From: Planctomycetota bacterium
Lineage (GTDB): Bacteria; Planctomycetota; Phycisphaerae; UBA1845; CAIVHJ01
NCBI GenBank assembly: GCA_022573485.1
Contig: JACZTW010000171.1
Location: 1-8,391, forward strand
Length of the DNA stretch: 8,391 nt
Direction of reading: 5' to 3'
Shown: piece by piece, positions 1-5,872 of the stretch
How the letters are laid out: each line of letters begins with the position of its first letter
Position numbering within the stretch: position 1 is the stretch's first letter
Program-made: the position numbers and the translations under genes
The notes under the pieces: model-generated
Seen by the model: only the letters and a program-made list of their open reading frames with translations
What the model was told of the DNA's origin: nothing
The model's database searches: none

Positions 1-787
1 CGTCGCAATCCAGCGGAACGCCCGCCTGGCAGATTCCACCAACGCACAACTCGTCACCGTTGCACACATCGCCGTCGTCGCAGGAGTTGCCATCGTTCGG
101 CGTATTGACGCAGCCGTCCACCGGATCGCAAGCGTCATCCGTGCAGGGATTGGCGTCGTTGCAATCCAGCGGCGTACCTGCCTGGCAGATTCCACCAACG
201 CACAGCTCGTCGCCGTTGCACACATCGCCGTCGTCGCAGGAGTTGAGATCGTTGGGCGTATTGACGCAGCCGCCCACCGGATCGCAGGCGTCATCCGTAC
301 AAGGATTGACGTCATCACAATCCAGCGGCGTCCCCGTCTGACAGATCCCGCCAACACAGGCCTCGTCTCCGTTGCAGACATCGCCGTCGTCGCAGGAATT
401 GGCATCGTTGGGCGTGTTCACGCAGCCGCTCAGCGGATCGCAGGCGTCATCCGTACAGGGATTAGCGTCGTCGCAATCCAGCGGCGTACCCGCCTGACAG
501 ATCCCGCCAACGCAGGTCTCAACACCGTTGCACGCATCACCATCGTCACAGGAGTTGCCATCGTCGGGCGTGTTCACGCAGCCGCTGGCCGGATCGCAAC
601 TGTCGTCCGTACAAGGATTGAGGTCATCACAATCCAGCGGCGTCCCCGTCTGACAGGTCCCGCCAGCGCACAGCTCATTGCCGTTGCAGGCATTACCGTC
701 GTCACAGGAGTTGGCATCGTTGGGCGTGTTCACGCAGCCGCTGGCCGGATCGCAACTGTCGACCGTGCAGGGGTTGGCGTCATCGCA
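1..787 (-). repeat. Tandem 156-bp coding repeats, five full copies plus the start of a sixth
   Basis: The copies, in minus-strand order, are 787-632, 631-476, 475-320, 319-164 and 163-8, with 7-1 opening a sixth. The spacing is exactly 156 bp, shown by the conserved cagcc of the GCVNTP block on the plus strand at 735, 579, 423, 267 and 111. There are no indels between copies. All eight Cys codons are kept. Variation is concentrated at repeat positions 4, 15-16, 25 and 37-39. Copies 3-5 are closer to each other than to copy 1, which fits expansion towards the C-terminal side. Confidence 0.93.
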
Positions 788-1318
788 ATTGATCAGATCG
801 TTCGAACAAAAACCACCCGCGCAGGTGTCTGTGGTACAGGCGTCCCCGTCATCACACTCGGGGTCAAGAGTGCAAGGCAAAGGGCAATCGACGGCGCAGT
901 TGACATTGTCTTCGATGCCTTCACACAAGCCATCGCCGCAGCACGACGTTGGCGTGGGCAGATCAGTGCAGTCAAACCCCGAGCTGGTGCAACGCGGATC
1001 AGTGCAGTCCACAGGGTTGAAACCATCGCCGTCGCCGCAGCAAAACCGATTGCCCGTAGGGCCGCTTTGCAGGCCGTTGCAATCCTCCGGACAGGACTGG
1101 CAATCCTCACCATCGCCGACGTCGGTCTCACACACGCCGTTTCCACAGGTCGCCGTGCTTGCGCTGATACAATCGCTGGGGCAACTGATGCAGTCCTCGC
1201 CCTGCTCGCAGACGCCGTTGTTGTTGCAGATCAGCGCGCGGAATCCGAGGGCTTCGGAAGCCGGCGCAGCGCAGGTCAAGAGGCCTGCAAGCACACACAA
1301 CATCAGAGTCCGTTTCAT
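1..1318 (-). CDS. Secreted cysteine-rich protein with tandem 52-residue octacysteine repeats (C-terminus off the left edge)
   Basis: The minus-strand frame from an ATG at 1318-1316 stays open to the left edge, giving 439 residues with no stop seen. It starts with a signal peptide (MKRTLMLCVLAGLLTCAAPA...), so the product is predicted to be exported. Residues of about 27-140 carry three variants of a Cys motif (NGVCEQGEDCISCPSDC; CETDVGDGEDCQSCPEDC; CCGDGLCEGIEDNVNC). From residue 178 come five complete 52-residue repeats and the start of a sixth. Each repeat has Cys at positions 1, 7, 12, 18, 28, 34, 40 and 45 and invariant blocks NPCT, GCVNTP, NSCDDG and GG-x-CQ. Similar Asp/Cys repeats are common in secreted planctomycete and myxobacterial proteins. 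Four disulfides per repeat, and metal binding by the Asp-rich segments, are inferences. A good GGAGGG ribosome site supports the start. It lies 73 nt downstream of another exported-protein gene. The exact function is unknown. Confidence 0.88.
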   Translation of the reverse strand, partial: MKRTLMLCVLAGLLTCAAPASEALGFRALICNNNGVCEQGEDCISCPSDCISASTATCGNGVCETDVGDGEDCQSCPEDCNGLQSGPTGNRFCCGDGDGFNPVDCTDPRCTSSGFDCTDLPTPTSCCGDGLCEGIEDNVNCAVDCPLPCTLDPECDDGDACTTDTCAGGFCSNDLINCDDANPCTVDSCDPASGCVNTPNDANSCDDGNACNGNELCAGGTCQTGTPLDCDDLNPCTDDSCDPASGCVNTPDDGNSCDDGDACNGVETCVGGICQAGTPLDCDDANPCTDDACDPLSGCVNTPNDANSCDDGDVCNGDEACVGGICQTGTPLDCDDVNPCTDDACDPVGGCVNTPNDLNSCDDGDVCNGDELCVGGICQAGTPLDCNDANPCTDDACDPVDGCVNTPNDGNSCDDGDVCNGDELCVGGICQAGVPLDCD

Positions 1319-1324
1319 ACTATT

Positions 1325-1330
1325 CCCTCC
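1325..1330 (-). promoter_or_regulatory. Ribosome binding site of the Cys-rich protein gene
   Basis: Minus-strand GGAGGG lies six bases before the ATG at 1318. It is one of the few strong Shine-Dalgarno sequences in the window, and it fixes the start of an unusual frame with a signal peptide directly after it. Confidence 0.7.
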
Positions 1331-1391
1331 AGAGCTTACAGCCTGTCTCCGCCCTGCGGGCGACGCGCGGCGGCGTTGTGTTCGACGGCAG

Positions 1392-1775
1392 TTATTCCGG
1401 GACAAGCCACTGGATACTCAGGTTTTCGGTCTCGTTTTCCTCGTTGACGTTGATCTTGCCAGGATGCTTGCAGGCTGGGGCATGCATGCCTCCCGGCCGG
1501 AAGCTCACCTTGTCGGTGCCTTCCGGCACCTCATCAATTCGCCATAAACCCCAATGGGTTAGTGGTCGTGGAAAAAGTCCCCCGACTCTACTCACCGTCA
1601 CGGTGACATCAGCGACACCACGCATCAATGGGTCTGTTGCGTCTTCGAAGACGGCGCCTCCGATCGTGAAGCCCCCGCCACGTTCTCCGCCAATCGGCAG
1701 TGTCAGGGCAGCGAACAATCCTGTGAATCCGATTAGGCGCCTGTTGTGATTTCTACACAGGCGAGGTGCAAGCAT
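1392..1775 (-). CDS. Small exported protein with a carboxypeptidase-regulatory/Ig-like beta-sandwich domain
   Basis: This 127-residue protein has a basic N-terminus (RNHNRR) and then a hydrophobic stretch (LIGFTGLFAALTLPIG, about residues 14-29), which together look like a signal peptide. Residues of about 36-90 fit the repeat found in carboxypeptidase-regulatory or CnaB/SdrD-like domains: GGAVFED...DPLMRGVADVTVTV, a turn, then WGLWRIDEVPEGTDKVSF. The strands end in a late hydrophobic one, NLSIQWLV. These domains are usually extracellular structural or adhesive modules; no catalytic site is visible. An in-frame TGA 18 nt upstream (1791-1793) makes this ATG the first possible ATG. The ribosome site is weak (AAAAGGCAGAGAA). 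The gene is co-directional with the Cys-rich gene 73 nt downstream and may share its transcript. The family call is by eye. Confidence 0.66.
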   Translation of the reverse strand: MLAPRLCRNHNRRLIGFTGLFAALTLPIGGERGGGFTIGGAVFEDATDPLMRGVADVTVTVSRVGGLFPRPLTHWGLWRIDEVPEGTDKVSFRPGGMHAPACKHPGKINVNEENETENLSIQWLVPE

Positions 1776-2157
1776 TTCTCTGCCTTTTCTTCAGAAGTCT
1801 GTCGTAACTAGACGTAATCCTATCGTGACCAGCTAGATGGGCCGGCAACTAAAACAAACTAACAGCCTAACGCAAGGCGGGCATGCATTACAAGCCCGCC
1901 GGACGTGAATTCGAACTGATCGCTCCCACTATTTGTATAGGTCGCGTATTCGGTAAGATCAAACGTGCGGGGAGCGGGGCCTTCGCGACGCCGATAACAT
2001 CCGGCGTTTCTTGCCGACCGCCTCTCGTTCCTTGCCGAGAACGCGCGGGATCATTAGACGAGCTCTAACGCTTGTTCGCCTGCGAAAGCGAGACAGGTAG
2101 GGGCAATAGCAAGGAACAGCGAGGCGCGCGGGAGGCAGAAAACGCGAGGTGGTGAAT
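1776..2157. other. Non-coding interval, no convincing gene
   Basis: Neither strand has a reading frame with a credible start, ribosome site and protein-like composition; a 61-codon plus frame at 1883-2068 lacks all of these. Visible structure: a perfect 7-bp stem (1876-1882 with 1894-1900, 11-nt loop) and a weaker hairpin at about 2070-2091 downstream of the tRNA on its strand, without a T-run. The promoter of the minus-strand exported-protein gene should lie in 1776-1880, but I could not find a convincing -35/-10 pair. Confidence 0.55.
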
Positions 2158-2228
2158 TTGGGGTACTAGGATTCGAACCTAGACTGGCTGATTCAGAGTC
2201 AGCTGTGCTACCGTTACACCATACCCCA
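2158..2228 (-). tRNA. tRNA-Gln (anticodon CUG)
   Basis: Read on the minus strand, the acceptor arm TGGGGTA pairs with TACCCCA. A D-arm follows (GTGTAACGGTAGCAC), then the anticodon stem GCTGA/TCAGC with loop CTCTGAA, giving anticodon CTG for the Gln codon CAG. The T-arm is AGGTTCGAATCCT. The U-first acceptor end and short D-loop are typical of bacterial tRNA-Gln. The CCA end is not encoded, since the bases after the discriminator are ATT. The gene stands alone with its own possible promoter upstream. A G-ending Gln codon reader fits a GC-rich genome; a UUG-anticodon isoacceptor would be expected elsewhere. Confidence 0.95.
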
Positions 2229-2250
2229 ACGGCAACAAGATTCCCGATCA

Positions 2251-2279
2251 GTAATAACGCAAGTTGCAGACGAGAGCAA
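2251..2279 (-). promoter_or_regulatory. Possible promoter of tRNA-Gln
   Basis: On the minus strand, TTGCTC (2279-2274) and TATTAC (2256-2251) are separated by 17 bp. This would start transcription about 16 nt before the mature tRNA 5' end. The -35 matches the consensus at only three of six positions, so the call rests mainly on spacing and placement. Confidence 0.33.
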
Positions 2280-2470
2280 CGCCTTCATGAGGTCGCCGGC
2301 GCGCAACCGCGCCAACTCCTTCCCACAGCCGATGGAGCAGGCAGGCTCTCTCGGAGAACGTGATGCAGCGGCAGGCCCGCCATCGCGGGATCCAGAGAGC
2401 AACAAGACACTGCTTCAAGTGAATATTTCAAAAACCATAATACAATGTACGCCAACAAGTTACATTTTTA

Positions 2471-2484
2471 TCCCAATATTGGGA
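2471..2484. promoter_or_regulatory. 14-bp perfect palindrome, candidate operator
   Basis: TCCCAATATTGGGA is perfectly self-complementary. It ends eight bases before the -35 hexamer of the promoter that faces the kinase gene. A two-fold site at this position suits a dimeric helix-turn-helix regulator acting at the promoter. The regulator is unknown and the role is inferred from symmetry and position. Confidence 0.42.
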
Positions 2485-2492
2485 AGTTGCAC

Positions 2493-2520
2493 TTGGATCG
2501 CCCCGCCGCCGTGCTATAAT
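2493..2520 (+). promoter_or_regulatory. Extended -10 sigma70-type promoter facing the Ser/Thr kinase gene
   Basis: TTGGAT (2493-2498) and a perfect TATAAT (2515-2520) are 16 bp apart, and TG at 2512-2513 adds an extended -10 element. The predicted start is near 2527, giving a leader of about 340 nt before the GTG at 2868. This is the best promoter match noticed in the window. Confidence 0.6.
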
Positions 2521-2728
2521 TGATTTCATTGGGTGATTCAGGACAGGCGAGTTTGATCATACTTTTCCATAGTTTTCCAATCGAGCAATGGCATCATACT
2601 TATGGTTCTCGCTGATTCAATCATCTCGATGCTGACTTGAACCACCCGAGCGGGCAGCTTCAACAATTTGGCGACGAAGACACGGCGCGTAGATCGTGCC
2701 GCGTGCCGATGAGGTTGCCGACAAAATC

Positions 2729-2755
2729 GGTGCAGTGCGGTAGTCGCACTGCGCC
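2729..2755 (+). other. Strong hairpin in the kinase leader
   Basis: GCAGTGCG (2732-2739) pairs perfectly with CGCACTGC (2745-2752) around the loop GTAGT. A U-G pair and two G-C pairs extend the stem to 11 bp (2729-2755). No T-run follows, so it is not a standard intrinsic terminator. In the RNA it could stabilise the message, bind a protein or control access to the GTG start. Confidence 0.5.
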
Positions 2756-2867
2756 AATGATCTCGGAGGTTTGGCGACATCGCCGTGCCCAGTCGCCGGT
2801 AAATACAGACGCATGTTGCCGGAGGGCGCGGCCTACCGCATTTGTTTGAGACCCGCAGAGTGAGCGA

Positions 2868-3770
2868 GTGAAGCAGGACATCGACGGATATACGAAGCTG
2901 AGCATTCTGGGTCGTGGCGCTTACAGCACGATCTTTCTGGGACGCGACAAGTCCAAGGGCGAGATCTGCGCTATCAAACAAGTCGAAATCTCCAAGCCCG
3001 ACCAAATGAAATACATCGGCCACCTCGAGTCCGAGCACGCCATCGCTCAGCAATTCGATCACCCGGTCTTGCGAAAGACGTACAAAGTCATCTTTTACCG
3101 CAAGTGGCTGAAGGTGCAATCCGCTGCCTTAATCATGGAGTATGCGGACGGCAAGCCGCTCTCGGATATGCTGCCGTCATCCGACTATGTCCGCATGCTG
3201 AAGATCTTCCGCCATTTGGCGAAGGGCTTGGATGCCATGCACTGGCGTCGTTATGTACACGCGGACTTGAAACCGGACAACGTCATCGTCAACACACAGG
3301 ACCGCGTGAAGTTGATCGACTACGGGCAGAGCTTCGAGATGGGCCAGGCCAAGGAACGCGTCCAGGGCACGGTCGATTTCATCGCCCCCGAACAAGTCCG
3401 ACGGGAGATTCTGGATCAGCGGACCGACGTTTTCGGGCTCGGCGCGGTCATGCACCGCGTCTTCACGGATCAGCCGCTGCCGACCCTGCTCAACAAAGAA
3501 CTCAACCAGCACACGCTGGCCCTGGTGGGCAAACGGGTGGACAAGACGGACGCCGTCGAGGAAGCCCGCCTGCCGTCTCATCTCTCCAGGCTGCTCGAGC
3601 GCTGTTGCCAGCCCCAGCGCGAGAATCGGCCGCCGAACATGCAGGCGGTCATCCGCCTGATCGAAATGACCATGATGAAAATCCACTCCGCCCAGGCGCA
3701 GGGCCATCGACCGGGCGCCGGCGCAGATCAGGACGACAGCGGAGATGCTGCGTCACAAGCAGCGATCTAA
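2868..3770 (+). CDS. Serine/threonine protein kinase, cytosolic, non-RD type
   Basis: This 300-residue protein is almost entirely one Hanks-type kinase domain. Visible elements are the glycine loop GRGAYS (15-20), the ATP-anchoring Lys in AIK (37), a candidate alpha-C Glu (54 or 56), the catalytic loop HADLKPDN (131-138), the magnesium-binding DYG (151-153) in place of DFG, a short activation segment ending GTVDFIAPE (167-175), and TDVFGLG (186-192). The usual HRD Arg is Ala, so it is a non-RD kinase and may not need activation-loop phosphorylation. There is no membrane segment or sensor domain, only a hydrophilic tail of about 30 residues. It should phosphorylate Ser/Thr of unknown substrates. 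The start is GTG: an in-frame TGA at 2847 leaves no other candidate, and the ribosome site is weak. It has its own promoter and a long leader. Confidence 0.92.
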   Translation: MKQDIDGYTKLSILGRGAYSTIFLGRDKSKGEICAIKQVEISKPDQMKYIGHLESEHAIAQQFDHPVLRKTYKVIFYRKWLKVQSAALIMEYADGKPLSDMLPSSDYVRMLKIFRHLAKGLDAMHWRRYVHADLKPDNVIVNTQDRVKLIDYGQSFEMGQAKERVQGTVDFIAPEQVRREILDQRTDVFGLGAVMHRVFTDQPLPTLLNKELNQHTLALVGKRVDKTDAVEEARLPSHLSRLLERCCQPQRENRPPNMQAVIRLIEMTMMKIHSAQAQGHRPGAGADQDDSGDAASQAAI

Positions 3771-3793
3771 CCCCCATTTCTCACCTTCTTCTG

Positions 3794-3959
3794 GCCACAA
3801 AGACACAAAGGCACCAAGACCAAGAAACTGAGAATGGAAAAGGTAGAATGGAAAGAGGAGAAATAGCTCCGACTGCAAGCAAACAATTCCGAACCTTGCC
3901 TTTGCTTCCCCGTTCTACATTCTTCACTTCTTTCCTTCGTGTCTTTGTGCCTTAGTGGC
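3794..3959. repeat. Imperfect inverted-repeat element of about 166 bp (MITE/REP-like)
   Basis: The left arm (from about 3794, ccacaaagacacaaaggcac) and the reverse complement of the right arm (ending about 3959, gccactaaggcacaaagaca) match over about 25 bases with roughly five differences. The interior also shows partial self-complementarity, with agaatgg-like blocks on both sides. Sequences of the type CACTAAGGCACAAAGACACGAAG are, from memory, widely dispersed in planctomycete and some other environmental genomes. It fills most of the gap between the kinase and the aldolase and has no believable gene. It could also act as a terminator for the kinase transcript. Confidence 0.72.
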
Positions 3960-3998
3960 AAGAATTCCGGCCTGGAAAGCCCCACCTCAAGCTCACAC

Positions 3999-4027
3999 TT
4001 GCCGCCAAACTTGATCCATCGTAAAAC
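3999..4027 (+). promoter_or_regulatory. Possible promoter of the aldolase-tilS unit
   Basis: TTGCCG (3999-4004) and TAAAAC (4022-4027) are 17 bp apart, each matching four of six consensus positions. The predicted start lies only a few bases before the ATG at 4037. That would give a nearly leaderless message and would explain the missing Shine-Dalgarno sequence. Confidence 0.27.
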
Positions 4028-4036
4028 TGTCCTGCC

Positions 4037-4672
4037 ATGACGGATCGCGCACAACGGGCAGCACAAATTTGCGAGACAGGTCGGCGTTTGTATGAGCGCG
4101 GGCTTATCGCGGCGACGGAAGGCAACATCTCCTGCCGCCTCGACGACGATCGCGTGTTGTGTACGCCCACGATGGTTTCAAAGGGCTACATGACGCCGGC
4201 CGATCTGTGCGTGGTCGATATGCAGGGCCGGCTGCTCGAAGGCACGCGGGCGGCCACCAGCGAGATCCTCCTGCACACCCAGGTCTACAAAGCCAACCCG
4301 CAAACCGGCGCCGTGCTGCACTGCCACCCGCCGCACGCCACCGCGTTCGCGGTCAGCCGGGCCTCGCTGCCCTCGGGCGTGCTCGCGGAGGCTGAGTACT
4401 TCCTCGGCGAGATTCCCACGCTGGACTACCGCGACCCCGGCACAGCGGAGTTCGCCGCACTGATTGCGCCGCACGCCCGCACGCGGCGCTGCGCCCTGCT
4501 GAAAAATCACGGCGCGGTCAGTTGGGACTGCGATCTGGACCGCGCCCGAAGCTGGATGGAAATCCTCGAAGCGTACTGTCGTACGATCATCCTGGCCAAG
4601 CAACTCGGCGGCATGTCGCCGCTGCCGGGCGCTGCCATCGCCCGGCTCCGCAAGTTGGGACGAGATTTGTGA
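4037..4672 (+). CDS. Class II aldolase/adducin family protein (L-fuculose-phosphate aldolase-like)
   Basis: This 211-residue protein is full length for the zinc-dependent class II aldolase family, which includes L-fuculose-1-phosphate aldolase, L-ribulose-5-phosphate 4-epimerase and methylthioribulose-1-phosphate dehydratase. Visible family features are GNIS (29-32) and VSKG (47-50) for phosphate binding, the catalytic Glu of SEILLH (76), and zinc ligands His95 and His97 in HCHPPH and His158 in KNHGAVSWD. It is predicted to be cytosolic and to act on phosphorylated sugars, cleaving to dihydroxyacetone phosphate and an aldehyde if it is a true aldolase. The exact substrate cannot be read from the sequence, and no sugar kinase or isomerase is adjacent. 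An in-frame TAA at 4022 fixes ATG 4037, which has no ribosome site. tilS follows after six bases. Confidence 0.9.
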   Translation: MTDRAQRAAQICETGRRLYERGLIAATEGNISCRLDDDRVLCTPTMVSKGYMTPADLCVVDMQGRLLEGTRAATSEILLHTQVYKANPQTGAVLHCHPPHATAFAVSRASLPSGVLAEAEYFLGEIPTLDYRDPGTAEFAALIAPHARTRRCALLKNHGAVSWDCDLDRARSWMEILEAYCRTIILAKQLGGMSPLPGAAIARLRKLGRDL

Positions 4673-4678
4673 TCCCCA

Positions 4679-5737
4679 ATGTCGCAGCCGATTCTACAGC
4701 TTATGCAGAAGACAATTCCTGCCGACTGCTGGCCGGCGCGGGGCGAACGGCTGGTGATCGGCATCTCCGGCGGGCCGGATTCCACCGCCCTGGTGTTTCT
4801 GCTTGACGAATTGAACACCGCCCAAGATCGCGGCTGGCGGCTGCACCTCGCACACCTCAATCATGGCCTGCGCGGGTCCGATTCGGACAGCGATGCCGGA
4901 TTCGTGGCTGATCTGGCGGAGCGGCACGGCTGGGAAGTGACGATCGATCATCGCCCGGTTCGGGAGCGGGCCAAACAGAGCGGCGGGACGCTCGAGGAAA
5001 CGGCCCGCAACGAACGCTACGATTTCTTCGAGCGCGTACTCCTGGACCACAATGCGCGGGTGATCGCGACGGCCCACCACGCCGACGACAATGTCGAGAC
5101 CGTGCTGCACCGCCTGATCCGCGGCACGGGCATCCGAGGCCTGAGCGGCATCCCCGCCGTCCGCCCGCTCCGCAATGGTCAGCCCTACCGACTGATCCGG
5201 CCGCTGCTGAATGTTCGGCGGGCCGATATCTTGGCGTATCTCGACCGGCGTGGCATCACGTATTGCCACGATCACACGAACGAAGTCACGGAGTTCATGC
5301 GCAACCGCATCCGCAACGAGCTGATCCCAAAGCTCGAACAAGATTACAATCCTGCCGTCGCGGACGCCCTGCTGCGACTGGCAGAGCAGGCCCGGCGGCT
5401 CAATGAGTTTGTACAGCGGGCGGTCGACGAGAAGTTCCCAATGATGCTTATTGGCGAAAAGCACGCCGAACACCCGACCGAAATCACGCTCAACGCCACC
5501 GCCCTGCTGCGCGAGCCGCAAGCCCTCCAAACCGAACTCATCCGCCGCGCCATCGCCAATCTCGGCGTCGGCGAAAAGAAACTCACCTTCGGACATTTGC
5601 GCTCCATCGTCGAACTGGCTCAGAAGAACGTCTCCGGCAAGCGACTGGAACTGCCTGGCGGACTGACGGTTGAGTATGACCGCAAAACACTTAGACTAGG
5701 CTCCGTCCGAAAACATCCAAGGAGCCGCAGACTTTAG
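4679..5737 (+). CDS. tilS: tRNA(Ile)-lysidine synthase TilS
   Basis: This 352-residue enzyme converts C34 of the CAU-anticodon tRNA-Ile to lysidine, using ATP and lysine, so that the tRNA reads AUA. The N-terminal PP-loop ATPase is clear: SGGPDS (30-35), HLNHGLRG (59-66), TLEETARNERYDFF (104-117) and ATAHHADDNVET (130-141). RGTGIRGLSGI and RPLLNVRRADILAYL follow, then the tRNA-contacting segment NEVTEFMRNRIRNELIP. The length suits the compact TilS form. It starts six bases after the aldolase stop, in the same frame, with no strong ribosome site, so translational coupling is likely. The last 13 residues (from Leu340, LGSVRKHPRSRRL) and the stop TAG lie in a palindromic repeat element, so the original C-terminus has probably been replaced. 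Confidence 0.96.
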   Translation: MSQPILQLMQKTIPADCWPARGERLVIGISGGPDSTALVFLLDELNTAQDRGWRLHLAHLNHGLRGSDSDSDAGFVADLAERHGWEVTIDHRPVRERAKQSGGTLEETARNERYDFFERVLLDHNARVIATAHHADDNVETVLHRLIRGTGIRGLSGIPAVRPLRNGQPYRLIRPLLNVRRADILAYLDRRGITYCHDHTNEVTEFMRNRIRNELIPKLEQDYNPAVADALLRLAEQARRLNEFVQRAVDEKFPMMLIGEKHAEHPTEITLNATALLREPQALQTELIRRAIANLGVGEKKLTFGHLRSIVELAQKNVSGKRLELPGGLTVEYDRKTLRLGSVRKHPRSRRL

Positions 5738-5810
5738 TCTGCGCGATGCCTCGCGCGGGTTAAAGCCCGCGGCTCCTTGAAGGAATCCGAGTTTTGGGAC
5801 AAAGCTTAGT
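5695..5810. mobile_element. MITE-like element with terminal inverted repeats and nested hairpins at the tilS 3' end
   Basis: Terminal repeats of about 20 bases (5695-5714, ctaggctccgtccgaaaac; 5791-5810, whose reverse complement is ctaagctttgtcccaaaac) match with about four differences. Inside, caaggagccgc (5718-5728) pairs perfectly with gcggctccttg (5769-5779). Between these arms are two more hairpins: cgcagac/gtctgcg (5726-5743) and cgcggg/cccgcg (5754-5771). Together they can form a cruciform-like fold. No transposase is encoded and no clear target duplication is visible. It provides the tilS stop codon and could terminate transcription. Confidence 0.66.
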
Positions 5811-5872
5811 GGCGAACATGCACAAGACTCGCACATGACGCCATCGTGCAGACGGCAAGCAGAGGGCGATGA

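Larger units (their letters stand above)
2229..2867. other. Structured non-coding control region between tRNA-Gln and the kinase
   Basis: I see no believable protein here: open frames on both strands lack ribosome sites, and one is only the antisense of the kinase 5' end. From left to right it holds a hairpin (ggcgcg/cgcgcc, 2298-2313), a two-level stem-loop at 2345-2400, an AT-rich stretch (about 2415-2480), a 14-bp palindrome, an extended -10 promoter, and then about 340 nt of leader with a strong hairpin at 2729-2755. Confidence 0.6.

Noticed and set aside
1..787. CRISPR array suggested by the regular repeats
   Set aside because: The 156-bp period has no short repeat/unique spacer pattern, and the whole unit is an in-frame protein repeat.
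1350..1362. Hairpin cgccc-tgc-gggcg as a terminator between the two exported-protein genes
   Set aside because: It has only a 5-bp stem and no T-run on the minus strand, so it is too weak to call.
60..1547. Plus-strand open frames at 60-341, 678-1547 and 1067-1447
   Set aside because: They are antisense to the Cys-rich protein, whose frame has a signal peptide, a ribosome site and periodic repeats. Their openness follows from the repeat composition.
1863..2075. Integron attC site suggested by gcctaac at 1864 and ctaacgc at 2068
   Set aside because: Both motifs have the same orientation, and no GTTRRRY partner is found at a suitable distance. There are no cassette-like genes and no integrase.
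2538..3119. 193-codon minus-strand frame overlapping the kinase leader and 5' end
   Set aside because: About half of it is the antisense of the well-supported kinase, and the rest lacks a ribosome site or family features.
3104..3955. Second plus-strand frame across the kinase and the inverted-repeat element
   Set aside because: It is an out-of-frame shadow of the kinase that ends inside repeat DNA and has no protein family features.
4694..5596. 300-codon minus-strand frame opposite tilS
   Set aside because: It is antisense to a gene with all TilS motifs; long shadows are expected in GC-rich DNA.
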